NCBI RefSeq assembly: GCF_012927345.1
Contig: NZ_JABBGJ010000025.1
Location: 79,393-143,392 of the forward strand
Source of the DNA: Paraburkholderia polaris
GTDB lineage: Bacteria; Pseudomonadota; Gammaproteobacteria; Burkholderiales; Burkholderiaceae
Direction of reading: 5' to 3'
DNA: 64,000 nt
Position numbers and translations under genes: made by a program. Under the pieces are notes generated by a model that saw only the letters and a list, made by a program, of their open reading frames with translations, was not told where the DNA came from and ran no database searches. Within the stretch, counting starts at the first letter, position 1, and each line of letters begins with the position of its first letter. Shown piece after piece: positions 8,801-16,728 of this stretch.

Positions 8801-9658
8801 TCAGTGCTGTTGCGGGACCGCGTTGATCATCTCCAGATGACGCGCTTCTGTCTCGTCATCTGCGGGGAACATGCATTCGATACGCAGTTCCTGCGCAGCG
8901 ACGGTTTGCGGCGTGCCCACGGTGGCGACCATTGAAAAGTAGTTCAGGACCTTGCCGTCCTTGACGAAACCGATGGGCACCACCGGCATCGCCGCTGCGG
9001 TGGACCCGGCTTCCAAGGTGCGCTGAGAAGACTTCACGTCAGCTTGCACGTCCGGATAAGCACGCAGCGCGGCAAGCAACTCATGCGTCTGATCGTCGAC
9101 CAGGCGACCGACCGACTCCCGATAGACACGCTGAATAAGGCTATTCGCCACCGTTTGCCAATCGGCAACGAACGGACGCATCCCATCCGGATCGAAAATC
9201 AGATGCAGCATGTTGCGAGGCCCTTTGCGCGCAGCCATATCGATGAAGCAATTGAAAAAGCGCGGCGCGGATTCGTTGGTCATCAGTACGTTCCAGTAGC
9301 GGTCCATGACGAGCGCGGGAAACGGCTCGTGTTGCCGCAACATTCGCCCGAGCGCTTTGGTGACGCTCTGCATTTCCTGCGCGTTCCAGGCACTGTCGGC
9401 ATACATCGGCGCGTAGCCTGCTGCCAGTAGCAGCGTGTTGCGTTCGCGCAGAGGAATGTCGAGCGTTTGAGCGATATCCATCAGCATCTGACGACTCGGC
9501 ACGCTGCGTCCGCTTTCGATAAAACTGATGTGCCGCTGCGAGACACCCGCGTTGAACGACAAGTCCAGCTGGCTGATGCCGCGCACGTCTCTCCAGTGAC
9601 GCAACAATGCGCCGAGCTCGTTCGGCGGCATCTTTCTTTCGGGATTTGCAGGATTCAT
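8801..9658 (-). CDS. XRE-family regulator with MmyB-like ligand-binding domain
   Basis: DNA-binding regulator of 285 residues. Residues ~10-70 form an XRE helix-turn-helix ('ISQLDLSFNAGVSQRHISFIESGR'). Residues ~110-260 match the MmyB-like ligand-binding fold ('PALVMDRYWNVLMTNESAPRFF'), a PAS-like pocket reported to bind fatty acids in relatives. The start was chosen at 9658 because AGGAG lies 5 bases upstream; an open frame continues further 5' but with no start signal. The upstream neighbour on the same strand encodes an AhpD-like protein and is a plausible target. Confidence 0.88.
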   Translation of the reverse strand: MNPANPERKMPPNELGALLRHWRDVRGISQLDLSFNAGVSQRHISFIESGRSVPSRQMLMDIAQTLDIPLRERNTLLLAAGYAPMYADSAWNAQEMQSVTKALGRMLRQHEPFPALVMDRYWNVLMTNESAPRFFNCFIDMAARKGPRNMLHLIFDPDGMRPFVADWQTVANSLIQRVYRESVGRLVDDQTHELLAALRAYPDVQADVKSSQRTLEAGSTAAAMPVVPIGFVKDGKVLNYFSMVATVGTPQTVAAQELRIECMFPADDETEARHLEMINAVPQQH

Positions 9659-9796
9659 CGGTCTCCTGTCCGCATGGTAGATAAGATTCAGTGAGCGATG
9701 GCGCCGGAGAATCGTGGATGTTCGGCGCCAACCGGTCGTTGGAACCGCGCCGGTCAGCATACTCCCTGGTGCTGACTGGATCTTTCCAGACGGGAT

Positions 9797-10345
9797 CTAC
9801 GCCTTCCAGACATAGTCCTGGAACGGCGCTTCCAGCGGGGGCTTAGTGATGTTGCCAGCGTAGTTCGTAATTGTGGACGCGGCCAGTACCGCCAAAACTT
9901 CGAGCACTTGATCCTGACGGAAGCCGGCCTCCAGAAACTGATTTACGTCCTTGTTATCCAGGTGTCCGCGCTTCTCGATCGCAGTTTTCGTCAGGGTCGA
10001 CAGCGCTGCATGCTGGCGATCAGCAGGCGCCCGGCCATTGCGAATCGCTTCGACGTCGGCGGCTGAAAGTCCTTCTTTCAACGCGAGGGCCGTGTGAAAC
10101 GCAACCGCCCATGTGCAGGAATTTGTCACTGCGTTAGTCAGCAACAGAGTCTGTATCTGCGCTTCCGTAAAAGTGCCTGCGTGAACTTTCTGGAAGATAC
10201 CGATGAAGCCGCCGATCAGCACCGGCGATTCAGCCATGGCTCCCGCGATGTTGGGGATAAGGCCAAAGTTTTGCTGCAGTTGCCGAAGCACCGGCTTGGA
10301 TTGCTCCGGCGCGGATTCAATCGTATGAATGTGAAACGTCGACAT
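9797..10345 (-). CDS. AhpD-like / carboxymuconolactone decarboxylase family protein
   Basis: Helical protein of 182 residues of the AhpD/CMD superfamily. It begins 'MSTFHIHTIESAPEQSKPVLRQLQQNFGLIPNIAGAMAESP', typical of the family. The usual redox motif CxxC-x3-H is altered to 'SCTWAVAFHTA': the first Cys and the His are present but the resolving Cys is Ala. It may therefore not act as a peroxidase with a dithiol mechanism. RBS GAGG precedes the ATG. It lies 138 bases upstream of the XRE regulator on the same strand. Confidence 0.85.
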   Translation of the reverse strand: MSTFHIHTIESAPEQSKPVLRQLQQNFGLIPNIAGAMAESPVLIGGFIGIFQKVHAGTFTEAQIQTLLLTNAVTNSCTWAVAFHTALALKEGLSAADVEAIRNGRAPADRQHAALSTLTKTAIEKRGHLDNKDVNQFLEAGFRQDQVLEVLAVLAASTITNYAGNITKPPLEAPFQDYVWKA

Positions 10346-10638
10346 GGCGTGTCCTCGATCGTAGGCGCCGCTCGGGATGAGTTGCGCGATGACCGAAGAT
10401 TAGGCGCGAGGGAGCGGCTCGCCAATTACCTCGGATGTAATAGGTTTGAGTCGTGCCACACTGCCATGGCTATGCGGCCTCTGCGAGTGCCTTTGGCGCG
10501 CGACTGGTCGCGCATGGACACATGCAGTAACACCGGCAGCGACAATTCCACGACGATAATGGGCTCGACGGTTTCATCACCTACGTCCGCTCTTCTTCCG
10601 AATCCCGAAGCAAGCGCAACATTCCGCGGCCCGCCCAC

Positions 10639-11745
10639 TCAGAACAGATGGTGTATCCCGCTCAGAAACACAGTCTGCCTTCCACCTGACGCCGCGCCGA
10701 TCCCAAGCGTATTCGCCACCGCCCCGCCACCCGCGGTCTCGAACATCAGGTCCGCGTAGACTTGCGTCGCTTTTGACAGCGAATACACGTTCGCCACGGT
10801 GAATTGCGTCCAGCGACGCCCGGCGAGTGTCGCGGACCACGCCCCCGCCGCGATTTCCTCCGCAGGCGTCAAGCGGACGTTGACGCCGCCGTCGAACGTG
10901 CGAAAGTGCTCGCTGTCGCCGTCCGACTGGATCCGCACATCCGTAGCGAGCGCATGCAGCGTCACACGTTCAAAGCGGTACGATCCGCCGATCCCCATAT
11001 CGCGCACCTGTTGCGCGTTGAAGGTTGCGCCGGGCGCGAATGTCTGCCCTTCGAACGACGTCAGGCCGAGTCCGTTGGAAAGCGGCAGCAAACGGTCGTG
11101 GTATTCGGAATACACCGCCACCAGCTTGAGCGGCCCATTCGTATAGTTAGCGCCGAAACTGATAGTCCGCCCATTCGTATTACTGGCAGCCGAGCCGGGA
11201 AACCCATAGAGCGCGCCGAAACTCAGTCCACTGTAATTCGCGCTTTTCCATTTGACCGTGCTCGACAACTGCACCGGCAAGGTGCTTCCGAGGCCATCCA
11301 GATTGCCAGGGTGAAACGCAGAGAAGTCGCCCAGCAGTTGACCGGTCGAGACCGAGCCGAGCCAATCGAAATTCCAGTCGGTCTGACGGCCGAGCGTCAC
11401 GGTGCCGAACATCGGATCGGACATCCCCACGTAGGCCTGGCGATTGAAAAAAGTACTGCTGCTGGCAGACGCACCGGTCGTCGTGACAAAGCCGCTTTCG
11501 AGCCTGAATACCACCGAACGGCCCGCGCCGATATCTTCGACACCCTGGAAGCCGAAGCGGTCGGCTTGAAGGGTGCCCTGCTCGGCGATGAAAGCCTGAG
11601 CGCCGTGCAGATTGCTCACGTAACCGAGGCCTGCGTCGAGACTGCCGTACAACGTGACACTACTCTGGGCGTTAGCGGCCGTAGAAACGACGAGCGCAGC
11701 CGAGCACGCGACTGAGGTCGCGTAAAAAGCGAATTTGGTTTTCAT
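10639..11745 (-). CDS. Outer-membrane porin (Gram-negative porin family)
   Basis: Second porin, 368 residues. The signal peptide 'MKTKFAFYATSVACSAALVVSTAANA' is followed by 'QSSVTLYGSLDAGLGYVSN', and the C-terminus is 'GIHHLF' with terminal Phe. ATG 11745 gives a normal signal peptide; a TTG 12 codons upstream would add an unlikely N-terminal extension. It is shorter than the first porin, and the two share only the family framework. It is followed on the minus strand by ~290 bases without a gene (10346-10638), in which I see nothing clear. Confidence 0.92.
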   Translation of the reverse strand: MKTKFAFYATSVACSAALVVSTAANAQSSVTLYGSLDAGLGYVSNLHGAQAFIAEQGTLQADRFGFQGVEDIGAGRSVVFRLESGFVTTTGASASSSTFFNRQAYVGMSDPMFGTVTLGRQTDWNFDWLGSVSTGQLLGDFSAFHPGNLDGLGSTLPVQLSSTVKWKSANYSGLSFGALYGFPGSAASNTNGRTISFGANYTNGPLKLVAVYSEYHDRLLPLSNGLGLTSFEGQTFAPGATFNAQQVRDMGIGGSYRFERVTLHALATDVRIQSDGDSEHFRTFDGGVNVRLTPAEEIAAGAWSATLAGRRWTQFTVANVYSLSKATQVYADLMFETAGGGAVANTLGIGAASGGRQTVFLSGIHHLF

Positions 11746-11832
11746 TGCGTGTGGGTTGAAGCGTTGGAAGAAGGACTGCAAGGGCGTGCGTTAAAAGTGC
11801 ACTAAAAATGCGTTAGAAACTCAAGCTCGCGA

Positions 11833-13161
11833 TCAGACTGTCTGGATCTTCTCCGCGGGCCCGAGGCGCCATGCGCCGAAAAACAGATTGACGACGATTG
11901 CGGTGAGCGTCCCCGCCGCCATGCCGTTGCCCAATACGATCTGCCAATAGCCGGGGAACGATGCATACACGTTGGGGACCAGAATCGGTAGCAAGCCCAC
12001 AACAAGCGCCGCAGCGAGCGTGTATTGATTGCCACGTGCATGCAGGTCGAGCTTGCCGAGCAGGTTGACGCCCATCACACCGATCATCGCGAATACGATC
12101 AGCGCCGTGCCGCCTACCACCGGCGCGGGAATCGCGTAAGCGAAGCGTCCGAGCGGCGCAAACAGCGCGATGACCATCAACATCGCACCGGCCGTCGCGG
12201 TCACGAAACGCGAGCGCACGCCGGTGGTCTGCACCACGCCGATATTCTCCGCGCTCGTGATGATCAGCGACGTGCCCAGCAGCGAGCCGAGCAGCGACGC
12301 CACCGCATCGCCGCGAATGGTCCTCGGCACGTCGCGGCGCATGTCGATCTTCTTGCCGGTGATCTCGCCGACAGCAACCGTCTGACCCGTTGCCTCGGCC
12401 ATCGAGATGACGCTGAAGATCAGCATCGGCAGCGCGGCAAGCACGTCGAAGCGAGGCATGCCGAAGGGCAGCAGCGTCGGTAGAGTGAAGAGCGGACCGG
12501 CCCACATGCCGCCTGCCGGCATCAGCCCGCTTGCCCAGCCTGCACACGTGCCGATCGCGAGGCCGATCAGCACGGCAAGCCGCCCCACCGTGCCCTTGAA
12601 GAGGCGCGCCACGGCCAGCGTGGCCACGATCGTGAGCAGCGCGAGACCAAGCGACTGCGGCCGCGCGAAACCGGGCGTTCCGGGCTGCCCGACAATGATG
12701 CCGGCGTAGATCTTGATGAGACTCACCGAGACGAGCAGCAGCATCGTTCCCACCACCACACGCGGAAAAAAACGCAGGCAGCGCGCGAATACCGGCAGCA
12801 CGAGCCAGTAGAACAAGCTGGTGAGAATCGCCGCGCCCGCGGCGGTGCGCAGATCCGTCTGCGTGGCGATGACGGCGAACAGCATGGCGGGCGCGCCGCC
12901 CGGCACCATCACGAAGGGCAGCCGTGAACCGATCGCCCCCGCCCCGAGCGATTGCAGCAGTGTGCCGGCGCCGCAGGCAAAGAAGGTCGCACCGATCAGT
13001 TGCACGGTCATGCCCGATGAGAGCGACAACATCCGCGACACCAGAAAAACCGCGGTAACGGGCGAAGCCGCCATCGACAGGACATGCTGCAAGCCGAACA
13101 GCACGAGTTGCCACGCGGGCAAGCGCGCATCGACGCTATGTGTGGCTGGGTCAGGATTCAC
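11833..13161 (-). CDS. NCS2-family nucleobase (xanthine/uracil-type) permease
   Basis: Inner-membrane permease of 442 residues with about 14 hydrophobic segments. NCS2 features include 'QHVLSMAASPVTAVFLVSR' near the N-terminus, 'FVMVPGGAPAMLFAV' and the 'SMAEATGQTVAVGEITGK' motif of TM8. Substrates of the family are purines, pyrimidines or ascorbate; which one applies here cannot be read. The start is GTG with GGGGG four bases upstream. It lies 30 bases behind the arylsulfotransferase-like gene, so the two are probably co-transcribed under the divergent LysR regulator. Confidence 0.9.
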   Translation of the reverse strand: MNPDPATHSVDARLPAWQLVLFGLQHVLSMAASPVTAVFLVSRMLSLSSGMTVQLIGATFFACGAGTLLQSLGAGAIGSRLPFVMVPGGAPAMLFAVIATQTDLRTAAGAAILTSLFYWLVLPVFARCLRFFPRVVVGTMLLLVSVSLIKIYAGIIVGQPGTPGFARPQSLGLALLTIVATLAVARLFKGTVGRLAVLIGLAIGTCAGWASGLMPAGGMWAGPLFTLPTLLPFGMPRFDVLAALPMLIFSVISMAEATGQTVAVGEITGKKIDMRRDVPRTIRGDAVASLLGSLLGTSLIITSAENIGVVQTTGVRSRFVTATAGAMLMVIALFAPLGRFAYAIPAPVVGGTALIVFAMIGVMGVNLLGKLDLHARGNQYTLAAALVVGLLPILVPNVYASFPGYWQIVLGNGMAAGTLTAIVVNLFFGAWRLGPAEKIQTV

Positions 13162-13191
13162 GTTACCCCCGGAAGATCGAAAACGCAGCGT

Positions 13192-14307
13192 TCAGGCGCG
13201 CAGCCACGGCAATTGCTCGCGGCTGTAACGGAAAGTCTGGAAGACGCTGTTCAACTGGCCGGGGCCGGTTTTGCGCGCCGCTTCGTCCGGGTACTCGCCG
13301 AACCAGGGAATCACGTATTCCCACACCACCTCGCCCGCGGGTGTCACTTCGAAGAGGCGGCCCGTTGCCGACTCGGTGATGTGCGTGTTGCCATTCGCGA
13401 GGCGCTGAGCGTTGCCCATGAAGGCGCTGTAGAACGCATTCACCATGTCGTCGGCGTACGACCACACCACTTCATTGTTCGTCGGATTGATCTCGAGCAC
13501 GCGTGAGAAAGCCACGTGCGCGCCGCTGCGGAAATTGCCGTTGTCGAACGTGAGAATGTTGCCGTTGGCGAGCGCTACGGGTGCGTGCTGGTGCGACACC
13601 ACGCTCGGCGGAATGTGCATCGTGACGCCGCCGGTTTTGCGGTCGACGGCGATGATGCCCGACGTGGTGCGCAGGCTCATCAGCACCTCGCCCTTCGCAT
13701 TCACGCCGAGCCCGTTCACGAGCGGCCAGTGATACCGGCCGAAGCCGGACGCGATCGGAAAGTCCTCGGGCTTGAGGTGCTCCCACGCTTTCCATTCCCA
13801 CACCAGTTCTCCCGCGCGATTCACTTCGCGGATCACGTCGGCGTACATGACTTCGTCGGGGCCGTGCGCCGTGCCGCCCGGCACGCGTTCGGCAAACCCC
13901 GCCGGCACCGGTGCGCACGCGGCGTAAAGCAGATTACCGTTGGCGAGCCACTGCGCGTCATGGTGATGCGCCGGATCTTCGTAGTGCCAGACCACCTCGC
14001 CTTCAGGCGTGACTTCGGAGAAATCGCCGCCATGCCACATCGACCACGGCGCGTAGCGGTTTTCCGATTTGGCATGGTTGCCGTTGTAGCCGAGATTGCC
14101 ATTGGGAAGAATCACGGCGTGGCGTCCGGCCCGCACCGGCATCCTCCACTCGTGAACGACTGTGCCGTCGATATCGATGAGATAGACGTGGCCGGCCGCC
14201 GTTTGCGGCGCAATCAGCGTGTAGCCGCCGGCTGAAGCCTCGGGGTCGTGAGCGATGAGGCCGACGCCGCGGCGCCGCTGGGTAATTTGATCGACTGTCG
14301 TGGTCAC
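13192..14307 (-). CDS. Arylsulfotransferase (ASST)-like beta-propeller protein
   Basis: Protein of 371 residues built from repeated propeller blades with the pattern 'GEVVWxY', 'LANGNLLY', 'LANGNILTF' and 'LANGNTHI'. This is characteristic of the ASST family (PAPS-independent arylsulfate sulfotransferase) and its relatives. Candidate active-site histidines are in 'VVSHQHAP' and 'NGNTHITES'. There is no signal peptide, unlike periplasmic ASST of enterics, so it is presumably cytoplasmic and may act on a substrate imported by the neighbouring NCS2 permease. The start is GTG with GGAG upstream. The exact reaction is unknown. Confidence 0.8.
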   Translation of the reverse strand: MTTTVDQITQRRRGVGLIAHDPEASAGGYTLIAPQTAAGHVYLIDIDGTVVHEWRMPVRAGRHAVILPNGNLGYNGNHAKSENRYAPWSMWHGGDFSEVTPEGEVVWHYEDPAHHHDAQWLANGNLLYAACAPVPAGFAERVPGGTAHGPDEVMYADVIREVNRAGELVWEWKAWEHLKPEDFPIASGFGRYHWPLVNGLGVNAKGEVLMSLRTTSGIIAVDRKTGGVTMHIPPSVVSHQHAPVALANGNILTFDNGNFRSGAHVAFSRVLEINPTNNEVVWSYADDMVNAFYSAFMGNAQRLANGNTHITESATGRLFEVTPAGEVVWEYVIPWFGEYPDEAARKTGPGQLNSVFQTFRYSREQLPWLRA

Positions 14308-14383
14308 GGTTCGCTCCGTTAAGATGATGAAGCGAAATCTAGGCTATCCGATCCGTCAATAAAATCTGATTATTCTTTACGGC

Positions 14384-14404
14384 CCGTATGGAAAAACCAT
14401 ACGG
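14384..14404. promoter_or_regulatory. Inverted repeat CCGTATGG-N5-CCATACGG, LysR operator candidate
   Basis: Perfect 8-bp arms around an AAAAA spacer, 7 bases before the LysR start codon and in the divergent promoter region shared with the ASST-like/permease pair. LysR regulators bind interrupted dyads in exactly such positions and usually autoregulate. The short distance to the ATG suggests repression of its own gene. Confidence 0.6.
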
Positions 14405-14411
14405 TTGATTT

Positions 14412-15368
14412 ATGCGTCCAATATCGCAGACATTCCGCTGTTTCGACGAGGTGGTCAGGCGCGGTTCGATCCGCAAAGCGGCCGAATCGCTGCACCTGAC
14501 CGCAGCCGCAGTGCATCAGCAAATCCTCAACCTGGAAGAGCAGGTCGGCTCGCCGCTCTTCGACCGTTTGCCGCGCGGCATGCAGCTCACCACAGCCGGC
14601 GAGATCATCATTGCCGCGGTGCGGCGCGGTCAGCGCGATTTCGATAACGCGATGACTCAGGTGGAAGACCTGCGCTCACTGCGCCGCGGGCATATCAACC
14701 TGGCGGTGTCGCCTTCGTCAGCCGAGCAGTTGGTGCCCGAGGCCATTCAGGCGGCCATGAAAAGTTATCCGGGCGTGACTTACAGCGTGCGCTCGGGCAA
14801 CGGCGAGAGCATCCTCAAGTGGGTAGAGACCGGCGAAGCCGACATTGGCTACGGCCTGCGTCGCAAGCCGCCGCCTGGCGTCGTGGAAGTGCGCGCCTTC
14901 TCGCAGCACCTCGGGCTCGTCACGCCGCCTGGACATCCGCTGACGAAGCTCGGCAAGCGGCCCCGGCTGCGCGACTGTCTCGACTACCCGCTCATCCTCA
15001 TGACACCGGATACGGAATTGCGGGCCATGGTGGATCAGATCGACCACCGGCAGCAGCGCAAGGCACGTCCGCTGGTGGAGACGAGTTCGGTTTCGATGGT
15101 CCGCCGGCTCGTTGCGGACGGTGTCGGTATCGGCTTCCTGATTGCGGAGAACGTCGCGGAGGACGTGACGCAGCGCAAGCTCGCGTGGACCCCGCTCGCC
15201 GATGCCGGCGCGAAGTCGTTCAGTTGCCTCTATCAACGCTCGGATCTGACCACGACCGTCGCGATGAGCATGTTTCTGCAGTTCCTCGGCCACGCGATCG
15301 AGACGACCGAGAGCCAGTTCCACGCTACGGCGCAATCGGGCCGCAAGCGTGCGCAGCGGGTTAAGTGA
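14412..15368 (+). CDS. LysR-family transcriptional regulator
   Basis: Protein of 318 residues. The N-terminal winged HTH is 'FRCFDEVVRRGSIRKAAESLHLTAAAVHQQILNLEEQVG'. The periplasmic-binding-like effector domain (about residues 90-300) is typical ('RGHINLAVSPSSAEQLVPEAI'). The C-terminus is slightly extended and basic ('SGRKRAQRVK'). It is divergent from the ASST-like/NCS2 operon, which is therefore the likely target; the inducer is unknown. Confidence 0.93.
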   Translation: MRPISQTFRCFDEVVRRGSIRKAAESLHLTAAAVHQQILNLEEQVGSPLFDRLPRGMQLTTAGEIIIAAVRRGQRDFDNAMTQVEDLRSLRRGHINLAVSPSSAEQLVPEAIQAAMKSYPGVTYSVRSGNGESILKWVETGEADIGYGLRRKPPPGVVEVRAFSQHLGLVTPPGHPLTKLGKRPRLRDCLDYPLILMTPDTELRAMVDQIDHRQQRKARPLVETSSVSMVRRLVADGVGIGFLIAENVAEDVTQRKLAWTPLADAGAKSFSCLYQRSDLTTTVAMSMFLQFLGHAIETTESQFHATAQSGRKRAQRVK

Positions 15369-15478
15369 GGAATCCGGAGGCATTCGACTCAGTTCAACTC
15401 AGTTCGGCTCGGGTCGAGCTCTCAGGCACAGCGCTATACTTTTCCTTCCCTCATAGCGGCACGATCCACGACTCCACC

Positions 15479-15937
15479 ATGGAACACCTCACCTTCCGGA
15501 CCGCAGTATTCGCCGATCTTCCGGCCATCATCGACCTGTTGGCGGACGACAAGCTCGGCAGCCAGCGCGAAACTGTCAGCAACCCGCCGGACGAACGCTA
15601 TGTTGCTGCGTTCAAGGCCATCGAAGCGGACTCGAATCAGCAGCTCGTCGTTGCGGTCGACGGAGAGATCGTGATCGGCACACTGCAACTCTCGTTCATA
15701 CCCGGCATCGCTCGCCGCGGCGCATGGCGCGGGCAAATCGAAGCCGTTCGAATCGCCGCGGCGTATCGCAGTACGGGCATCGGCCAGCACATGTTCGAAT
15801 GGGCGATCGCTGAGTGCAAATCACGCGGCTGCGCAATGGTGCAACTCACCACCGACAAGGGCCGCCCGGACGCGCACCGGTTCTATGAAAAACTCGGCTT
15901 CGTTGCGAGCCACGAGGGTTACAAGATCATTCTTTAG
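15479..15937 (+). CDS. GNAT-family N-acetyltransferase
   Basis: Acetyl-CoA-dependent acetyltransferase of 152 residues. Acetyl-CoA motif A is seen as 'IEAVRIAAAYRSTGIGQHMFEWAI' (R/Q-x2-G-x-G/A pattern 'RSTGIG'). The closing motif B is 'DAHRFYEKLGFVASHEGYKIIL'. ATG 15479 starts the domain cleanly; no strong RBS is present. It is close to common 'FYEKLGF' proteins of unknown small-molecule or peptide specificity. It stands alone between the LysR gene and the copper island. Confidence 0.9.
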   Translation: MEHLTFRTAVFADLPAIIDLLADDKLGSQRETVSNPPDERYVAAFKAIEADSNQQLVVAVDGEIVIGTLQLSFIPGIARRGAWRGQIEAVRIAAAYRSTGIGQHMFEWAIAECKSRGCAMVQLTTDKGRPDAHRFYEKLGFVASHEGYKIIL

Positions 15938-16088
15938 CGCCGCAGAGTTCGGTCGCATCCTCGGCGGAAAATCGCTCCACACACGCCTGCCTCACTCTCT
16001 CGACAGTAACGGACCAGCCTTCGCCCGCCGCCCGGCGAAACAGCCGCAGCGTGTGCGGATACCACGGCGAAGCGCGGGTCTGGAAAGC
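15927..16088 (-). pseudogene. Possible 3' remnant of a TPR/glycosyltransferase protein
   Basis: On the minus strand the last ~50 codons read 'SPWYPHTLRLFRRAAGEGW', then 'VTVERVRQACVERF' and a stop. The pattern SPWYPTxRLFRQxxxGDWxxVxxRV is one I associate with the C-terminus of TPR-glycosyltransferase proteins. The rest of such a protein is missing: upstream the frame is Arg/Ser-rich and runs under the DUF2946 gene. It overlaps the end of the GNAT gene by 11 bases. The remaining intergenic space up to 16243 shows nothing else I can name. Confidence 0.35.
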
Positions 16089-16243
16089 GCAACATGTACC
16101 ACGCAGCTCACGGGAAACGGTCAAGCGGTAACGCCCGGAAATGAGCGGGTTTCGGGCTTCTAATCCAACGCTATAAACAGAATCACACGAGAAAAGACCG
16201 CGCGGTAGTGCTAGAATCGCCCGCGCCTTTACGCTCACCCAAC

Positions 16244-16645
16244 ATGACCCTAGGCTCCCGCAACCGCATGACCGCATGGCTTGGCCTGATCGCCATGTGG
16301 CTCGTCGTGTTCGCGCCGATCGTGAGTCAGATGGTGGTATCGAACCGCACGCACGAGCCCTTCGCGGCACTCTGTTCGGCGCTACAGCCGACCAACCAGA
16401 GCCTGGCGAGCCAGTCTACCCAAGCCAGCCCGCCGCCGGTCCATCTCAGCCACGACGACGCCTTCGCCGCTTGCGGCTATTGCCATCTGCTCCAACATCA
16501 CGTCGCCATGCCGACCGTTGCGGCCGTCGATCCGCCGGCCGCGCTCGCGCTTGCCGGCACCGCGCCGCCCGCCCTCTCCACCCGCTTCACACCGCTCGGC
16601 GCGTTCCCGTCCGGACGCCCACGAGACCCACCCGCCGTTTCCTGA
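16244..16645 (+). CDS. DUF2946 protein (copper-associated, small exported protein)
   Basis: Small protein of 133 residues with an N-terminal hydrophobic segment ('TAWLGLIAMWLVVFAPIVSQ'), probably a signal or anchor. It carries the DUF2946 core 'AACGYCHLLQHH' (Cys77, Cys80, His81, His85, His86), a possible metal site. DUF2946 genes commonly lie directly before TonB receptors and copper genes, as here (83 bases before the receptor). ATG 16244 was chosen over the ATG nine codons further in, as it keeps a short basic n-region. Function is not established. Confidence 0.75.
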   Translation: MTLGSRNRMTAWLGLIAMWLVVFAPIVSQMVVSNRTHEPFAALCSALQPTNQSLASQSTQASPPPVHLSHDDAFAACGYCHLLQHHVAMPTVAAVDPPAALALAGTAPPALSTRFTPLGAFPSGRPRDPPAVS

Positions 16646-16728
16646 TCGCTGTTGTTCCTGATCGCGCATCTCGTCGCACCCGTTGAGGGGGCGCGCGATC
16701 GCCTGTTCAATGCATCAAGGAAACGTTC

